Shown: positions 22,504 through 32,659 of the stretch, piece by piece | Layout: every line of letters starts with the position of its first letter | Position numbering within the stretch: position 1 is the stretch's first letter | NCBI GenBank assembly: GCA_963281155.1 | Contig: CAUJLY010000004.1 | Location: 6,448,001-6,512,000 of the forward strand | DNA from: Rhabditophanes sp. KR3021 | Taxonomy: Eukaryota; Nematoda; Chromadorea; Rhabditida; Alloionematidae | Reading direction: 5' to 3' | DNA length: 64,000 bases | Translations under genes and position numbers: made by a program | The notes under the pieces: model-generated | The model's input: only the letters and a program-made list of their open reading frames with translations | What the model was told of the DNA's origin: nothing | Databases searched by the model: none

Positions 22504-25500
22504 ATGACAGCCGGTTGTTCTTTAACACCCGATACTAATAATTGTAATAACAATAAATCCTGTGGTAGTGGAAGTTTTACACCGTGTGCTCTGGTCAAGT
22601 TCAGTGCCATCTCTGGTGGTACGGCTGTTATCCTTAATTTGTTGAATACGGAAACATCCATTCTTACCAGTATCTTTTTAATTGTTGTTGCAAACTTTTT
22701 CTTTTCCGACCTCTTTTGGAGGATCATTCAAACCTTGCCTAGAGATATCAGAGGCCTTAAAACATTAGTTGCCGTTAAGCTAACAATCAAAAAAGCTTTG
22801 GTTAAAAATGTTCCACTACATCATTACTGGCTGGAAAGTGTAAATAAACATCCCGACAAGGATGCTATCGTTGAAGTTGAATCTGGACGGAAATTTAGTT
22901 TCTTGGAAATAAATGTATTGGCTAACCAATATGCCAACTTCTTCGACTCAATAGGATACAAGAAAGGTGATGTTGTTGCACTTTATTCTGAAAATTCAGC
23001 CAATTATTTCGCCTTCTGGTTGGGTATGTCTAAGATTGGTGTTGTGACTGCTTGGATTAATTCAAATTTAAAATTGGAACCTCTGGCTCATTCAATTAAG
23101 GCTTCAAATACGAAGGCTATTATTACAACAAGTACATTGACACCAAGTAAGTTACTGGTTATATTCTGCAGTTAATTATGGTCTTTTTAGCCTTGGAAAA
23201 TGCTTTTTCAAAGAACTTACTTAAAAGCACAGAATACAAAATATTTATCTTAGACGACACAAAAGTTGAGAACACAATCTTGTTGGCTGACGTAATTTCA
23301 AACAAAAAAGAAATCGAAACCTCCAAACAACCTAGTTTTAAAGACGTTTTGTGTTATATTTATACCTCTGGCACTACAGGAAACCCCAAGCCAGCTGTAA
23401 TTAAGCATTTCCGCTTTTTCTTCATGAGCAACGGAGTTCGAATTGCTTTTGGCATCAATAACCGCGACCGTCTTTACATCACCATGCCAATGTACCATTC
23501 TGCCGCAGGAGTTCTAGGCGTTGGGCAAACTATCGTCAATGGTTCGACACTTGTAATTAGAAAAAAGTTTTCGGCTTCTAATTTCTGGAAAGATGCAGTC
23601 AAGTATGAATGCACTGTTTCTCAATATATTGGAGAGATTTGTCGGTACTTGTTAGCTCAAAAAGTTGTTCCAGAAGAAAAAACTCATAAAATTAGATTGA
23701 TGTATGGAAATGGACTTAGAGAAGGTGCGCATCCGTTTTAATGATTTCATCTAATTATATTTTATTTTAGGTAATTCAAGGAAACAGTCAAAAATTAAAT
23801 AAAAGAGTTTATTTGAAAAGTGGTAAAAATAGTAAATTAGAGTAAATAGTTATGAAATTATATGCGTCATAGACAAGTGTGTTTCTCAAGAATACTCTAT
23901 AAGATCCAGTATCACAGCATATTCATACGCAAGAGCTTCATTGCTAGTTAAGTTGTCAAGATACACATCTACCAATTGCCATGTAAAATATCCACAATTT
24001 TGGTTTCTTTAGATTCGTAGGTATGAATCTAGAGAAGAGACGGCGAGTATCCGATCGGTGCTTGTCAAATCTTGATTCTAAAGCAATAGAGCACACATTA
24101 GAAAATTGCTCAAAGGATAACAACTTAAAGTCACACTTGTTTTGGATTATCCAGCAAGACATACGTTCATAGTCATCAGTCTTAAACTTTGTGTATTTTT
24201 CATCAAGAAATTTTGATATTCGAGAGCACTCGGAGAATGTATCACTATACTTAGTTATGCTCCCGCCAATCAACTTAACTGTATTCTTGATGTGGTAGTG
24301 ACATTCAATTACCAAATGATTGCTGTGTCTTTTTATTCTGGCAACTTTGTTTTTCTCCAGTAAAGCTTTGTCATTCTCATCAATCAACTCAAGTTCCCCT
24401 GCATTGCCCATTCTTTCGATTTGATTGTTGATGCCCTTGAAAAGGATTGAGTAGCTTGTTCAACTACTGGAGAATTGATTAATTATAAATTATAGTTGAT
24501 ACTTACCTTCTCCATCCACTTCTTCCTTAAATGTGGCACATCTTATTAAAGACAAACGTATGCCTTAATCACTCTTGCCAAAATCACCCTTTTTCCTTGG
24601 CTCTAACTTGTGTTTGATGTCTATTAATTAAGTCAAGATTTTTATAAAAGAACAAGCTAATTTGCTTGAAAAAAGACATTTCTCATATGAAAACACAACA
24701 TTCATTTTCAATTTCATTTTTATGATATATTATAAATTATTAACAACCCCTTTTAGCTATTTGGAGCGAATTTGTGGAAAGATTTGATGTTCGTAGAATT
24801 GGTGAATTTTATGGATCTACTGAAGGAAACTCAAACATCTTAAACTTGAATTCTCACCGTGGGTCTGTTGGTTTCTTGCCAACTTATCCTGGTATTTCTG
24901 CCCTCTATCCAGTACGTCTGTTGAAAGTTGATGAGGAGACTGGTGAACTTATCCGTGATAAGAATGGAATGTGTATTATGGTAAGACCTTTACTTGTTGA
25001 TAAAAATGTATTTCATTTTTTAGTGCAACCCGGGAGAAACTGGGGAGATGTGCGGAGTAATTAAGGAAGGAGACCCATTACTTAATTTTGAGGGATACGT
25101 CGACAAAGATGATACTTCCAAAAAAGTTATCAGAGACGTTTCTAAAAAAGGAGACTTGGTGTTTACATCTGGAGATATTTTGCATTGGGACAAATTAGGA
25201 TATCTCCAATTCAGAGACAGAAGAGGAGACACTTTTAGATGGAAAGGTATTTGTTTAAAACAAAATATTTGAGATCGTATAATGCACGTTCTTCGAGATC
25301 ATTAAATGGAATTCTTTTAAGATTAGTTGAGCCACTTCTTTGTTTTTTACTGGATTCATTTGACTGACAGAATCGGAGGAAGATTTTCCACTGGCAGAGT
25401 TGGTTAATTGCCCACGAAGAGCATAAACTAAGATTGCTTCGACATTCTCGGCAATCTCTTTTGACGGATAGGTCTTCTTTATGACAATTAACCTTTTACC

Positions 25501-27311
25501 GGTCTTAGTCATTTCGTGATAGGTGATTAGTATAGGTAAAATTTGATCTTAAATAAGACACGTAGTAGCTTGTAGCCAATATTCAAATGTTAGTTCAAAT
25601 TCTTAATGAACTATTGCCGGCATCAAATTTATTTAAGTATCATCACATTAATAGCATGCAATCAAAACTTAAAAATGCCAGATTTATTAATTAAAAATAC
25701 TTCACATTTACTCGACATTTTAATAACTCTTATTATCTGACCAGGTGAAAATGTCAGTACAATGGAAGTGGAAGGTATCCTGCAACCTGTGATGACTGTC
25801 GAAGATGCTTCTGTTTATGGAGTGGAACTATTGTAAGTTTTACTTTATTTTTAGAAAATCAAAAATATCGGGCTTAATTATATTCTTTGGAGTAATTAGA
25901 ATACTTTAAAAGTTATTTATGCTTTTTTAATCATATAAATTAAAAATATAATTAAATAATACAAATTAAAGTACAATTGTTGACATTGGATGCCTGCACC
26001 TTAAAATTCTTGGAAAACTTCACTACTTTTTAACCTAGTTTTCCATCTTTTTAAATATCTTCCAAAATAGTCTCGATATTCTTGTTTCTCGAATCAGATG
26101 ATGATTGTTTTGATAATATTCATTCTTCTTGTTGTATCTTTTTTGTAACTCAAGCTTAACTACTCCATTCTGATTGCCTTTGACGCGGAAATAGACCCCA
26201 TCAATTTCAAGCAATAAACTTTTACCAATAATAAAACCAACACATAATGTTTTTAACATTTTTTGTTTGAACAAACAAGATAAGTCTTAACATGAGAGTT
26301 AATTGAGAGTAAATCTGAATTGGTGACACCTCTAGTTGAACAGGAATAATCTCAGCCGAGATCTTTAAATATGTCAGAACTAGTGTTCTCCAATTGCTTA
26401 TAATCACACATTTCATTTCCATTACAAATACTACAGCCAGTAATTATACTCCTGTCTGCAAGTGGTTTAACCTATTGCTAAGCGTAGTTGTGTACAAGTG
26501 TCTCTTGCATTTACACGTTGGGGCTTCACAAGGAAAAGCAATGTCGTGAACATAATTGTATTAATATCATTCTAGTCCTGTTATGTGTTGGCTTTGGAAT
26601 GACTTTTACGATACTTTCATAAACAGATCGAAATACAGGAACGTCCTTATGCAATATACTCTTCAAGAATTGGAGTGTTAGTTTCTTATTTGGAATCATC
26701 GCTCTTAATTATTTTTTTGCTGCTTCTTCTTCAGTAAATATCTTGAGCATCAACTCTAGTTTTGGGCTCAGATTGAACAATCCTTGGTCTTTTTACTATC
26801 CAATAATCTACGTTACTTTGAAGTGAGGACTCTTAACCATGATGGTACGCCATAAATTAAAATGACTTAATTATACTTCTCTACTCCTTATATACTAAAA
26901 GTTGATGGAGAACGCACCCACTAAATTTCAAAATAAGATTCCATAAAATCATCATTTATTTGTGTTTAATGATTATTCAATTGTTTTAGCGGTAAAGAAG
27001 GAAAGGCAGGAATGGCTGGAGTGAAGTTGGTTGACGATGTCGATATTACAAAATTCTTAGAAGAAACAGCTCATCGCTTAATTGAAAACTTAGCCCCATA
27101 TGCAGTTCCAATTTTCATGAGAATTTGTAAGGAAGTCGAGCAAACGGGAACCTTTAAGCTCAAGAAAACATCCCTGCAAAAGGAAGGTTTTGATGTGTCA
27201 AAATGTCACGGAGATGCTGTTTACTACATGGACTGGCCGACGAAAACTTACAAGCTACTAACATCCGACATCCAAAAAGAAATTGAATCAGGGACTTTTT
27301 CAAGATTTTAA
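22504..27311 (+). CDS. Fatty acid transport protein / very-long-chain acyl-CoA synthetase (FATP, SLC27 type)
   Basis: Six exons: 22504..23146, 23191..23724, 24757..24980, 25024..25246, 25745..25832, 26990..27311, all in consistent phase, 677 residues. The N-terminus has one or two hydrophobic segments (residues 30-75). The AMP-binding motif is YIYTSGTTGNPKP (about 270-282). Further FATP blocks are MYGNGLREA, RIGEFYGSTEGN, TSGDILHWDKLGYLQFRDR and RGDTFRWKGENVSTMEVEG (the FATP/VLACS motif), ending with APYAVPIFMRIC. The enzyme activates long-chain fatty acids to CoA esters during uptake at the plasma membrane or ER. Introns 3, 4 and 5 are unusually long (1032, 498 and 1157 nt), and each contains coding-looking sequence on the opposite strand (separate entries), while introns 1 and 2-type gaps are about 43 nt. 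Confidence 0.93.
23880..24640 (-). pseudogene. Intron-nested GIY-YIG family element, antisense in FATP intron 3
   Basis: An antisense frame of 151 codons (complement 23956..24411) fills much of FATP intron 3. Its C-terminal part lines up with the LEM-3-type GIY-YIG family seen at 50.9-51.3 kb: SCWIIQNKCDF at the place of the strand that normally reads LIDP, then ALESRFDKHRSD at the place of the Arg-and-His helix (compare VIRISKHRH). After one frame change at about 23965 comes LTSNEALAYEYAVILDLIEY, matching SKEIAENIESILIDAL at 51.2 kb. The catalytic GIY-YIG Tyr and Gly are not evident. A further short exon-like piece with GTAAGT lies at 24500-24640. Probably decayed; family assignment rests on pattern similarity between copies. 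Confidence 0.5.
25255..25512 (-). pseudogene. C-terminal fragment of GIY-YIG family element, antisense in FATP intron 4
   Basis: The minus-strand ORF reads KTGKRLIVIKKTYPSKEIAE followed by NVEAILVYALRGQLTNSAS and later NKEVAQLILKEF. This aligns closely with the 51.1-51.35 kb copy (VIALKMKYQSKEIAENIES, ILIDALRPEL, then GDEVADL and GEFLEAHNDI in a neighbouring frame). In LEM-3/ANKLE1 nucleases the helix with the catalytic Glu sits in this part (E..x..IDAL). The upstream half of the domain is not found in the intron, so this is a fragment. It lies opposite to the FATP coding direction. Confidence 0.6.
26035..26640 (-). pseudogene. Decayed Cys/His nuclease-like element, antisense in FATP intron 5
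   Basis: Minus-strand text in changing frames reads CKCKRHLYTTTLSNRLNHLQ, ITGCSICNGNEMCDYKQLEN and TSSDIFKDL, then an 80-codon frame (complement 26035..26274). The first part parallels the intact nested gene at 58.5-59.3 kb ([47 protein letters not shown]): CxC, about 15 residues, xxH, Gly-Cys, CxxC-like residues, then L.N...DI...L. Stops and frame changes show decay. It lies opposite to FATP. Confidence 0.5.
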
Positions 27312-27566
27312 TTAGTATATACTCTGTCATTACATTAATTATCATCGCCAGAACTATTAGCCTACCTTACCATTTGTTCTTGATCCTCTGCTCAATTTCT
27401 TTTTAGATGCAATTTAAAATGCGTTATCACTACGTCAATGGTGGCAATTAACAATGGGTGCCTGTGTTATTTTAGTATTTATTTGTAAATAAAATTTATA
27501 CATATCAATTAATTGTTTGAATATTTTTGTTGTAATGTCCTTTTGATATGAAGCAACTATAATTTT

Positions 27567-27755
27567 TGAAATGTGTGGGATAATAAAAAATATTCTTTAA
27601 AGGGTACAAGATGTTAAAAAAAGTTTAGTGTACGATAGCAAAAGTATTCTTCAAAACGTATAGACATATTCTTTAAAAGGTGAATGATAATAAAAAGACA
27701 TTCTTTGAAATGTGTAGGATAATAAAAAGACATTCTTTGAAATGTGTAGGATAAT
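27567..27755 (+). repeat. Minisatellite of 32 bp
   Basis: Two perfect tandem units of 32 bp occupy 27689-27720 and 27721-27752, each containing AAAGACATTCTTTGAAATGT. At least two degenerate units lie upstream (ATATTCTTTAAAGGGT near 27590, ATATTCTTTAAAAGGTG near 27667). It lies between the convergent 3' ends of the FATP gene and the small secreted-protein gene. Confidence 0.85.
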
Positions 27756-27788
27756 TAAGAATAAGTGTAATTTGTAGATATAAAAATA

Positions 27789-28175
27789 TTAAAGCATGAA
27801 ATATTTTCTAAACAAAGCTGATGCTTCTGCATGGTGAGTTGGATTACCATGCGCAATGGCATTATTGACCTCTTCAGTGAATTTTTCAACTTTATGGGCA
27901 GCATCCTCCGTTGCCTTATGTAAATCGGATTCGAATTTTTTTTCTTGAACAATTATTTCCGCAGCTGCTTCGGGGTTTTCCTTGACAAATCCTTCTTCAA
28001 AACCAGCTTTAAATTTATTTGCACCATCTTCAATGATAGCTTGAGTTGCATTTCCCACGGCTGAGGCCGTTTTTGCTGCTTGGTTAATCATGGGCATTAA
28101 GAATCGTGTAATAACCATATCTTCTGCTCTCAACACACACATCAAGACACAGAAAATTATAAAAAATTGCTTCAT
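27789..28175 (-). CDS. Small secreted helical protein
   Basis: Single-exon ORF of 128 residues. The first 17 residues (MKQFFIIFCVLMCVLRA) form a typical signal peptide. The mature part is rich in Ala, Glu and Lys and predicted to be mostly helical (AAAEIIVQEKKFESDLHK, AHKVEKFTEEVNNAIAHG) with no Cys after the signal. I do not recognise the family; small secreted helical proteins of this kind are common in nematodes. The ORF faces the FATP gene tail to tail. Confidence 0.7.
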   Translation of the reverse strand: MKQFFIIFCVLMCVLRAEDMVITRFLMPMINQAAKTASAVGNATQAIIEDGANKFKAGFEEGFVKENPEAAAEIIVQEKKFESDLHKATEDAAHKVEKFTEEVNNAIAHGNPTHHAEASALFRKYFML

Positions 28176-29725
28176 AATGGATGATAAAAAAAGAATCTTG
28201 TAAAAGACAAAGATAGTTTCGTTTGTCAGATACTTTTAAATACTTTTTCCCACTATTTGTTATTCATAATTTGTAAAGCCATAATCGTAATTTAAAGTAA
28301 CGCATACGAGTGTAAAATGTATAATAATAACTTTATCCCTTTTTGTTTAACTAACGTCCATTTAGTAATTATCTGAAACAAAGGAGTTAAACTCTATTTT
28401 ATGCAAGACGCAAAAAGTAAAATATTGGCACGCAACCTGAGTCATAATTATGTGCTTTTCCGAGAATTGAAATAAAAATTGGAGCTGGCTATTATTAAAA
28501 AATTGATCGAAACCATGAAAGTCCAAAATAAATCTAATTAAAACAATCTCGTGTTGACATGCAATCAAAGTAACCAGGATTCTGATCATTTAATATTTTC
28601 TGTAGGCTAAAATACATAAAATTGACCAAATAAAAATGAATAAATACTAAAGTGCATGTTGGATCATTTGTTATGAAGAGAACACATTCATAAAAGTGCA
28701 CCTTCAGCAACCATTATTTGTCATGAGCAACTTAAGAAAATAAAAGAATCTCTTCTTTAATATGATAAAAAAGCTCTTTTTTTAATTAAGTGATAAAACA
28801 ATGGAAGTTACTAAGAATATGCTGTTAAAATATCTTTAATTGTGTGTTAAAAAGACTTTAGTTGTTCAATAAAAGGACTTTTGTTCGGCATTATTTAATT
28901 GTTGGAAATGTTTAATTGTTTGAAAATACTTAATTATTTTAAAATTCCCAATTGTTTGGAGGTATCTTTAGTTTGATTTGAAAATGAATGTTTTAGCAAT
29001 ATTCCAAAGTACATAAAAAATATTACTTTTAAACTTGTTATTTATCTTCATTTATATAAACAAAGCGTTTTGAGGATATCATGAGATTACCGTAAAAATG
29101 ATTTACGACTTTGTTTAGTATTATTTGTGCAGAATAATATGACATCAACATCATTTGATTCCAGTATAAACAAATTAACTTTCATAACTACATAAGATTT
29201 TGGTGAACAGCAATAACAAAACTTCAAATCAAGTACACGCTCAAAGATCTCCAAGTTTGTCATCAGATTGCCTAATTAATGCCGTGTCGTTACTCCAGGT
29301 ATCGTGTTTTCATATTAATGCATGGTCGGATGGCCACGTTTTATCACCGTATGCCACATCCCTAGTGACTTACTATTGCTTTTAAACACATACGCTTTAC
29401 GTTTATGGTTTTGATATTTTAATAACGAAGTGAGAATAACATAAATTACGAAAAAAGTTATTAATAACACAACTTACGAAAATATTATAAGCAAATTATT
29501 TAAAATTATATGTATGAAAGTAGGCAAGTTTGTATAAAAGATCTTTTATTCTTTATTCTCAAACAATTAAAATATTAAAAAAGAGAGTGATGTATTTCCG
29601 CGAAGATAAAAAAGGAGGTATCAGAGTACATCTATTGTTTGAGAATTATTTTTGTTTGACATCTTAATTCTTCCAATTCCGATTGAATTAGGTTCTTTAA
29701 AGCGAGTTGTCGAGTTGGCATCCGA
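28176..29725. other. Intergenic, between secreted protein and TGF-beta gene
   Basis: About 1.5 kb, very AT-rich. Around 28850-28970 there are several imperfect copies of TTAATTGTTTG. ORFs at 28362-28589 and 29200-29385 show no family resemblance. Confidence 0.4.
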
Positions 29726-30768
29726 CTAATGACATCCACATGTCTTTGCAATTAAGCGAGGTAAAAACTTTTGTACAGTGGTTCCCTGTTTGTCAGCCAG
29801 ATAATTAATTGTGATCCCACCGAGTTCAGTTGGATAACAGCAACTCCCTTCTCTGAGTTTGGGTTTTTCCATTTCTTGTCTGTCATCAGCGTAAACACAT
29901 TGTCCACTGCAATAATGTATTTGTACCTTCTTTGGGTAAGCAATGAAAGACATGTTGTATTTAGAAAAGTCCAGTTCCAAAGAATCCAAGCAACAAGTAT
30001 TGCCGCTAAAGTTTTTATTGCAACGAGGAGTTGTGCTTCTTCTTTCCTTGACTTCTTTGGTATCACTGATGCGTTTGACTTGGATAAAAGAAGTATCAGC
30101 CGAGACGGAGGTGTTAAAAGTTGTGGCATCAAATCTGAGCATCCTTTCTCCGCTAAATTTTCTCTTGACAACTTTTATTTTAATATAAATGGCACGATCT
30201 TCCATCATGCTTTTAATCATAAAATCGGTGTGCAATTTTATTTGGAGTCTGTTGCCAGATTCAACTTCTTCCTTTGTCATAATGTGCCTGCCAAACATTT
30301 CAAAATCAGCTCCTGTTTCGTAATCATAATTGAAAACATCAAGCTCAATTTGATCATACGGAACGGTGGGATTTTCGTCGATGAAGCGGTAATGGAAAAT
30401 AGTACTACCTACGTCCTCATCAAGAAGATCGTCGTTGTAGTCAAACTTCATCTTCAACATATTTCCGTGAGGCTCCAAAATGATGTCTTCCTTTCTCCCA
30501 CCATTAACATCGGAATAAAATTTCCCAGCTTTAATTTGTTTTTCGAATTTGTCACGCAGCATGAGCCCACGAGCATCCAAAACTGGAATGCTTGTTACGT
30601 TCAGCAATTGCATTATCTTGTCCTTCATAGACTCCATCAATTCCGATTCCATTGGTTTATGATGAAAGGCCTATATAATATTTTATTTATTTCTTGTAAC
30701 ATTTGACATACCTCAAGACTAGATGCAGCAACGGCAGCACCAAGCAAGACTATCCAAAGTTGCTTCAT
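29726..30768 (-). CDS. TGF-beta family secreted ligand
   Basis: Exons complement(30712..30768) and complement(29726..30670), phase 0, 333 residues. Signal peptide MKQLWIVLLGAAVAASS. A prodomain of about 215 residues follows, then a basic KERR site near residue 228-231 suited to furin-type cleavage. The mature cystine-knot domain starts at about residue 236 with nine Cys in the TGF-beta/activin arrangement: CNKNFSGNTCC, HYCSGQC, GSCCYPTELGGI, and the end AKTCGCH. The adjacent Cys pair and the CCYPTE box are closest to the DAF-7/GDF8/activin side of the family rather than BMPs. It would signal as a dimer to type I and II receptor kinases. The complementary strand is open for 311 codons, which is a shadow of this gene. 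Confidence 0.93.
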
Positions 30769-31364
30769 TGTACAGCTCTTGCCTTTAAACAAGACTTCTA
30801 AAACAAATAAATATCAGTAAATATCAAATAAATATTCAATAATATAAACAAGTGCCAGGCAATTTAACTTAATGATGCGATATGGCACAATTCTCACCTT
30901 TTATCACAACTATTCCTATAGATAAGAGGAGTTACTTTTTCATCAAAGAACCGCCTAATTCTTTTCTCTAACTTTCAAATGTATATTTCTTTTTAATCTT
31001 TTTATAGTAGCCACAATGGCATATATGTACAGGGGTGCTTTTTCATTCATCTCCTCTTTTTCTATTTCTATTTATAATTGCAGGCATGTTTCTGGGAATT
31101 ACCAGTATGTAAGAGAGATACAAATGTCACACATGGCTAAGAATTGAAACGCAAGGACTTCCTTCGTTACGACTCATTTACGTAAGAGAACCATATTTTT
31201 TTCCTCTCAATTAGATTAGCACGAGAAGGTTGGCACTTTATAAATTTACACGCGACCAAAATCGCATATGGGAATTTAAATTTACATTTATAAAAGGTAG
31301 ATTTATATGGTTGGAAATGATATCATTTTATTTGTCATTAAATGTTATCTACAAACAGTTTTGA
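30769..31364. other. Intergenic, TGF-beta promoter side
   Basis: No gene seen. Upstream region of the minus-strand TGF-beta gene and of the plus-strand lysine-rich ORF. Confidence 0.4.
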
Positions 31365-32202
31365 ATGTTATGCTGGATCGGCTTCGTCTTTGCCTCTATT
31401 ATTGTCATCCCTACCTGCTCTAGTGCGAAAGGGGATAAAAAAGACAAAAAAGTCAAAGCTCTTGTTAAGAAGGGTTTGAAAGTGAATGACGTAGCATTTA
31501 CCAACTCATCCTCCTCTAAAACTGCAAAGAAGCAAAACAAGAAGGTTGTAGTGAAGAAAACTCATTTGGAGGAGAAACAGGAAAAGCACGTTATGTGTGG
31601 AACTGCTGTTAAAGCACGGGTACAAGTAGTACAAAAAAAGAAAGATTTTAAGAGTGTTAACTTGGTTAAACGACAGCATTTACTCAGGTTGAAACTGAAG
31701 CTTTAAAGGATATTAAGGTGGCCAGTCTTGTTCTTTCCCAAACGCATTTCGGGACGCCATTGGAATTAAACTCAGTGACCTGTGCTGATCCATCTACCTT
31801 TAAGGTAGCACTCGACAAAACGCAATGTACTGGATCTCCTGAGAAGATTAATGATAAGAAGGTAGTTGGAAAGAAAATCTGAGATGCCAAAATTGGATCA
31901 TGCAAGGCTTTGATGAATGTTGATAGCGATCAAGATCTTGAAGAAACTCCTGGTGACAAAGTTAAGTACGAGCAGCTTGAGATTAATGTGAAAGAGATGG
32001 AGATGGATGATCCCCAACCATTGACATTACTCATCATTCTACTTCAATTAAGCCTAAAACTGAAGGAATAAAAAAGATAAAGCCCTCGTTTAACGCTGAT
32101 CAAAATGGAGTTAAAGGAGAGACGGTCGATGAAAAATACGAGGACATCAGCTATAATTCTGAAGAATTGAAAAACCCCACAAATGAAAATCTTAAAAAAT
32201 AG
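31365..32202 (+). pseudogene. Lys-rich secreted-type protein, frame broken
   Basis: The first frame (31365..31706) starts with a signal-peptide-like MLCWIGFVFASIIVIPTCSS followed by a Lys-rich tail. At about 31685 the coherent text moves to another frame (VETEALKDIKVASLVLSQTH, then GSPEKINDKKVVGKKI) that meets a TGA near 31880 and continues in frame as SCKALMNVDSDQDLEETPGD. A third frame near the end reads ISYNSEELKNPTNENLKK and stops at 32202. No suitable introns join these, so a decayed gene is the best reading. Family unknown. Confidence 0.45.
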
Positions 32203-32659
32203 CTCAATTTATTATAATGTAGTAAATTAGATATTTTATGATCTTTTCTAATAATAGTGACATTCTTAAAATTCTTAATGTTCTTTTTACTCTTAATTTT
32301 CTTGTGTAAAATATTCGAATGCTTGCTAAAAGATGTCAAAAAAGTTCCAAAATACACTTTGTTTTTAATAGGTCCATAGGTCCGTGATTTCTTATTTGCT
32401 TTTGATCATTCTCTTTATCAGAATCCTATACTTTTCAGGTAGTACTCTTGCCTTAAACACTATAATACATATTAATACAAATGTGATCCTTAAAGTTTAA
32501 CATATTCCAGGCAAGGACGTGTGATAAGAGTGTCTTATCAATTAACTTTCTGTTAATGAGATAACAATTAAGGTTTGTGTACGATTAACGTTCACAGGTC
32601 CTTTTTAGTTACATCGTAAGGCTTGGGAAAATATTTGTGTAATTTATTTATTGCATAAG
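32203..32659. other. Intergenic
   Basis: No gene seen; upstream region of the acyltransferase gene. Confidence 0.4.

Noticed and set aside
29771..30706. 311-codon ORF on the plus strand opposite the TGF-beta gene
   Set aside because: It is a shadow of the TGF-beta coding exon: codons are the complement of a well-conserved cystine-knot protein and the translation has no family resemblance.
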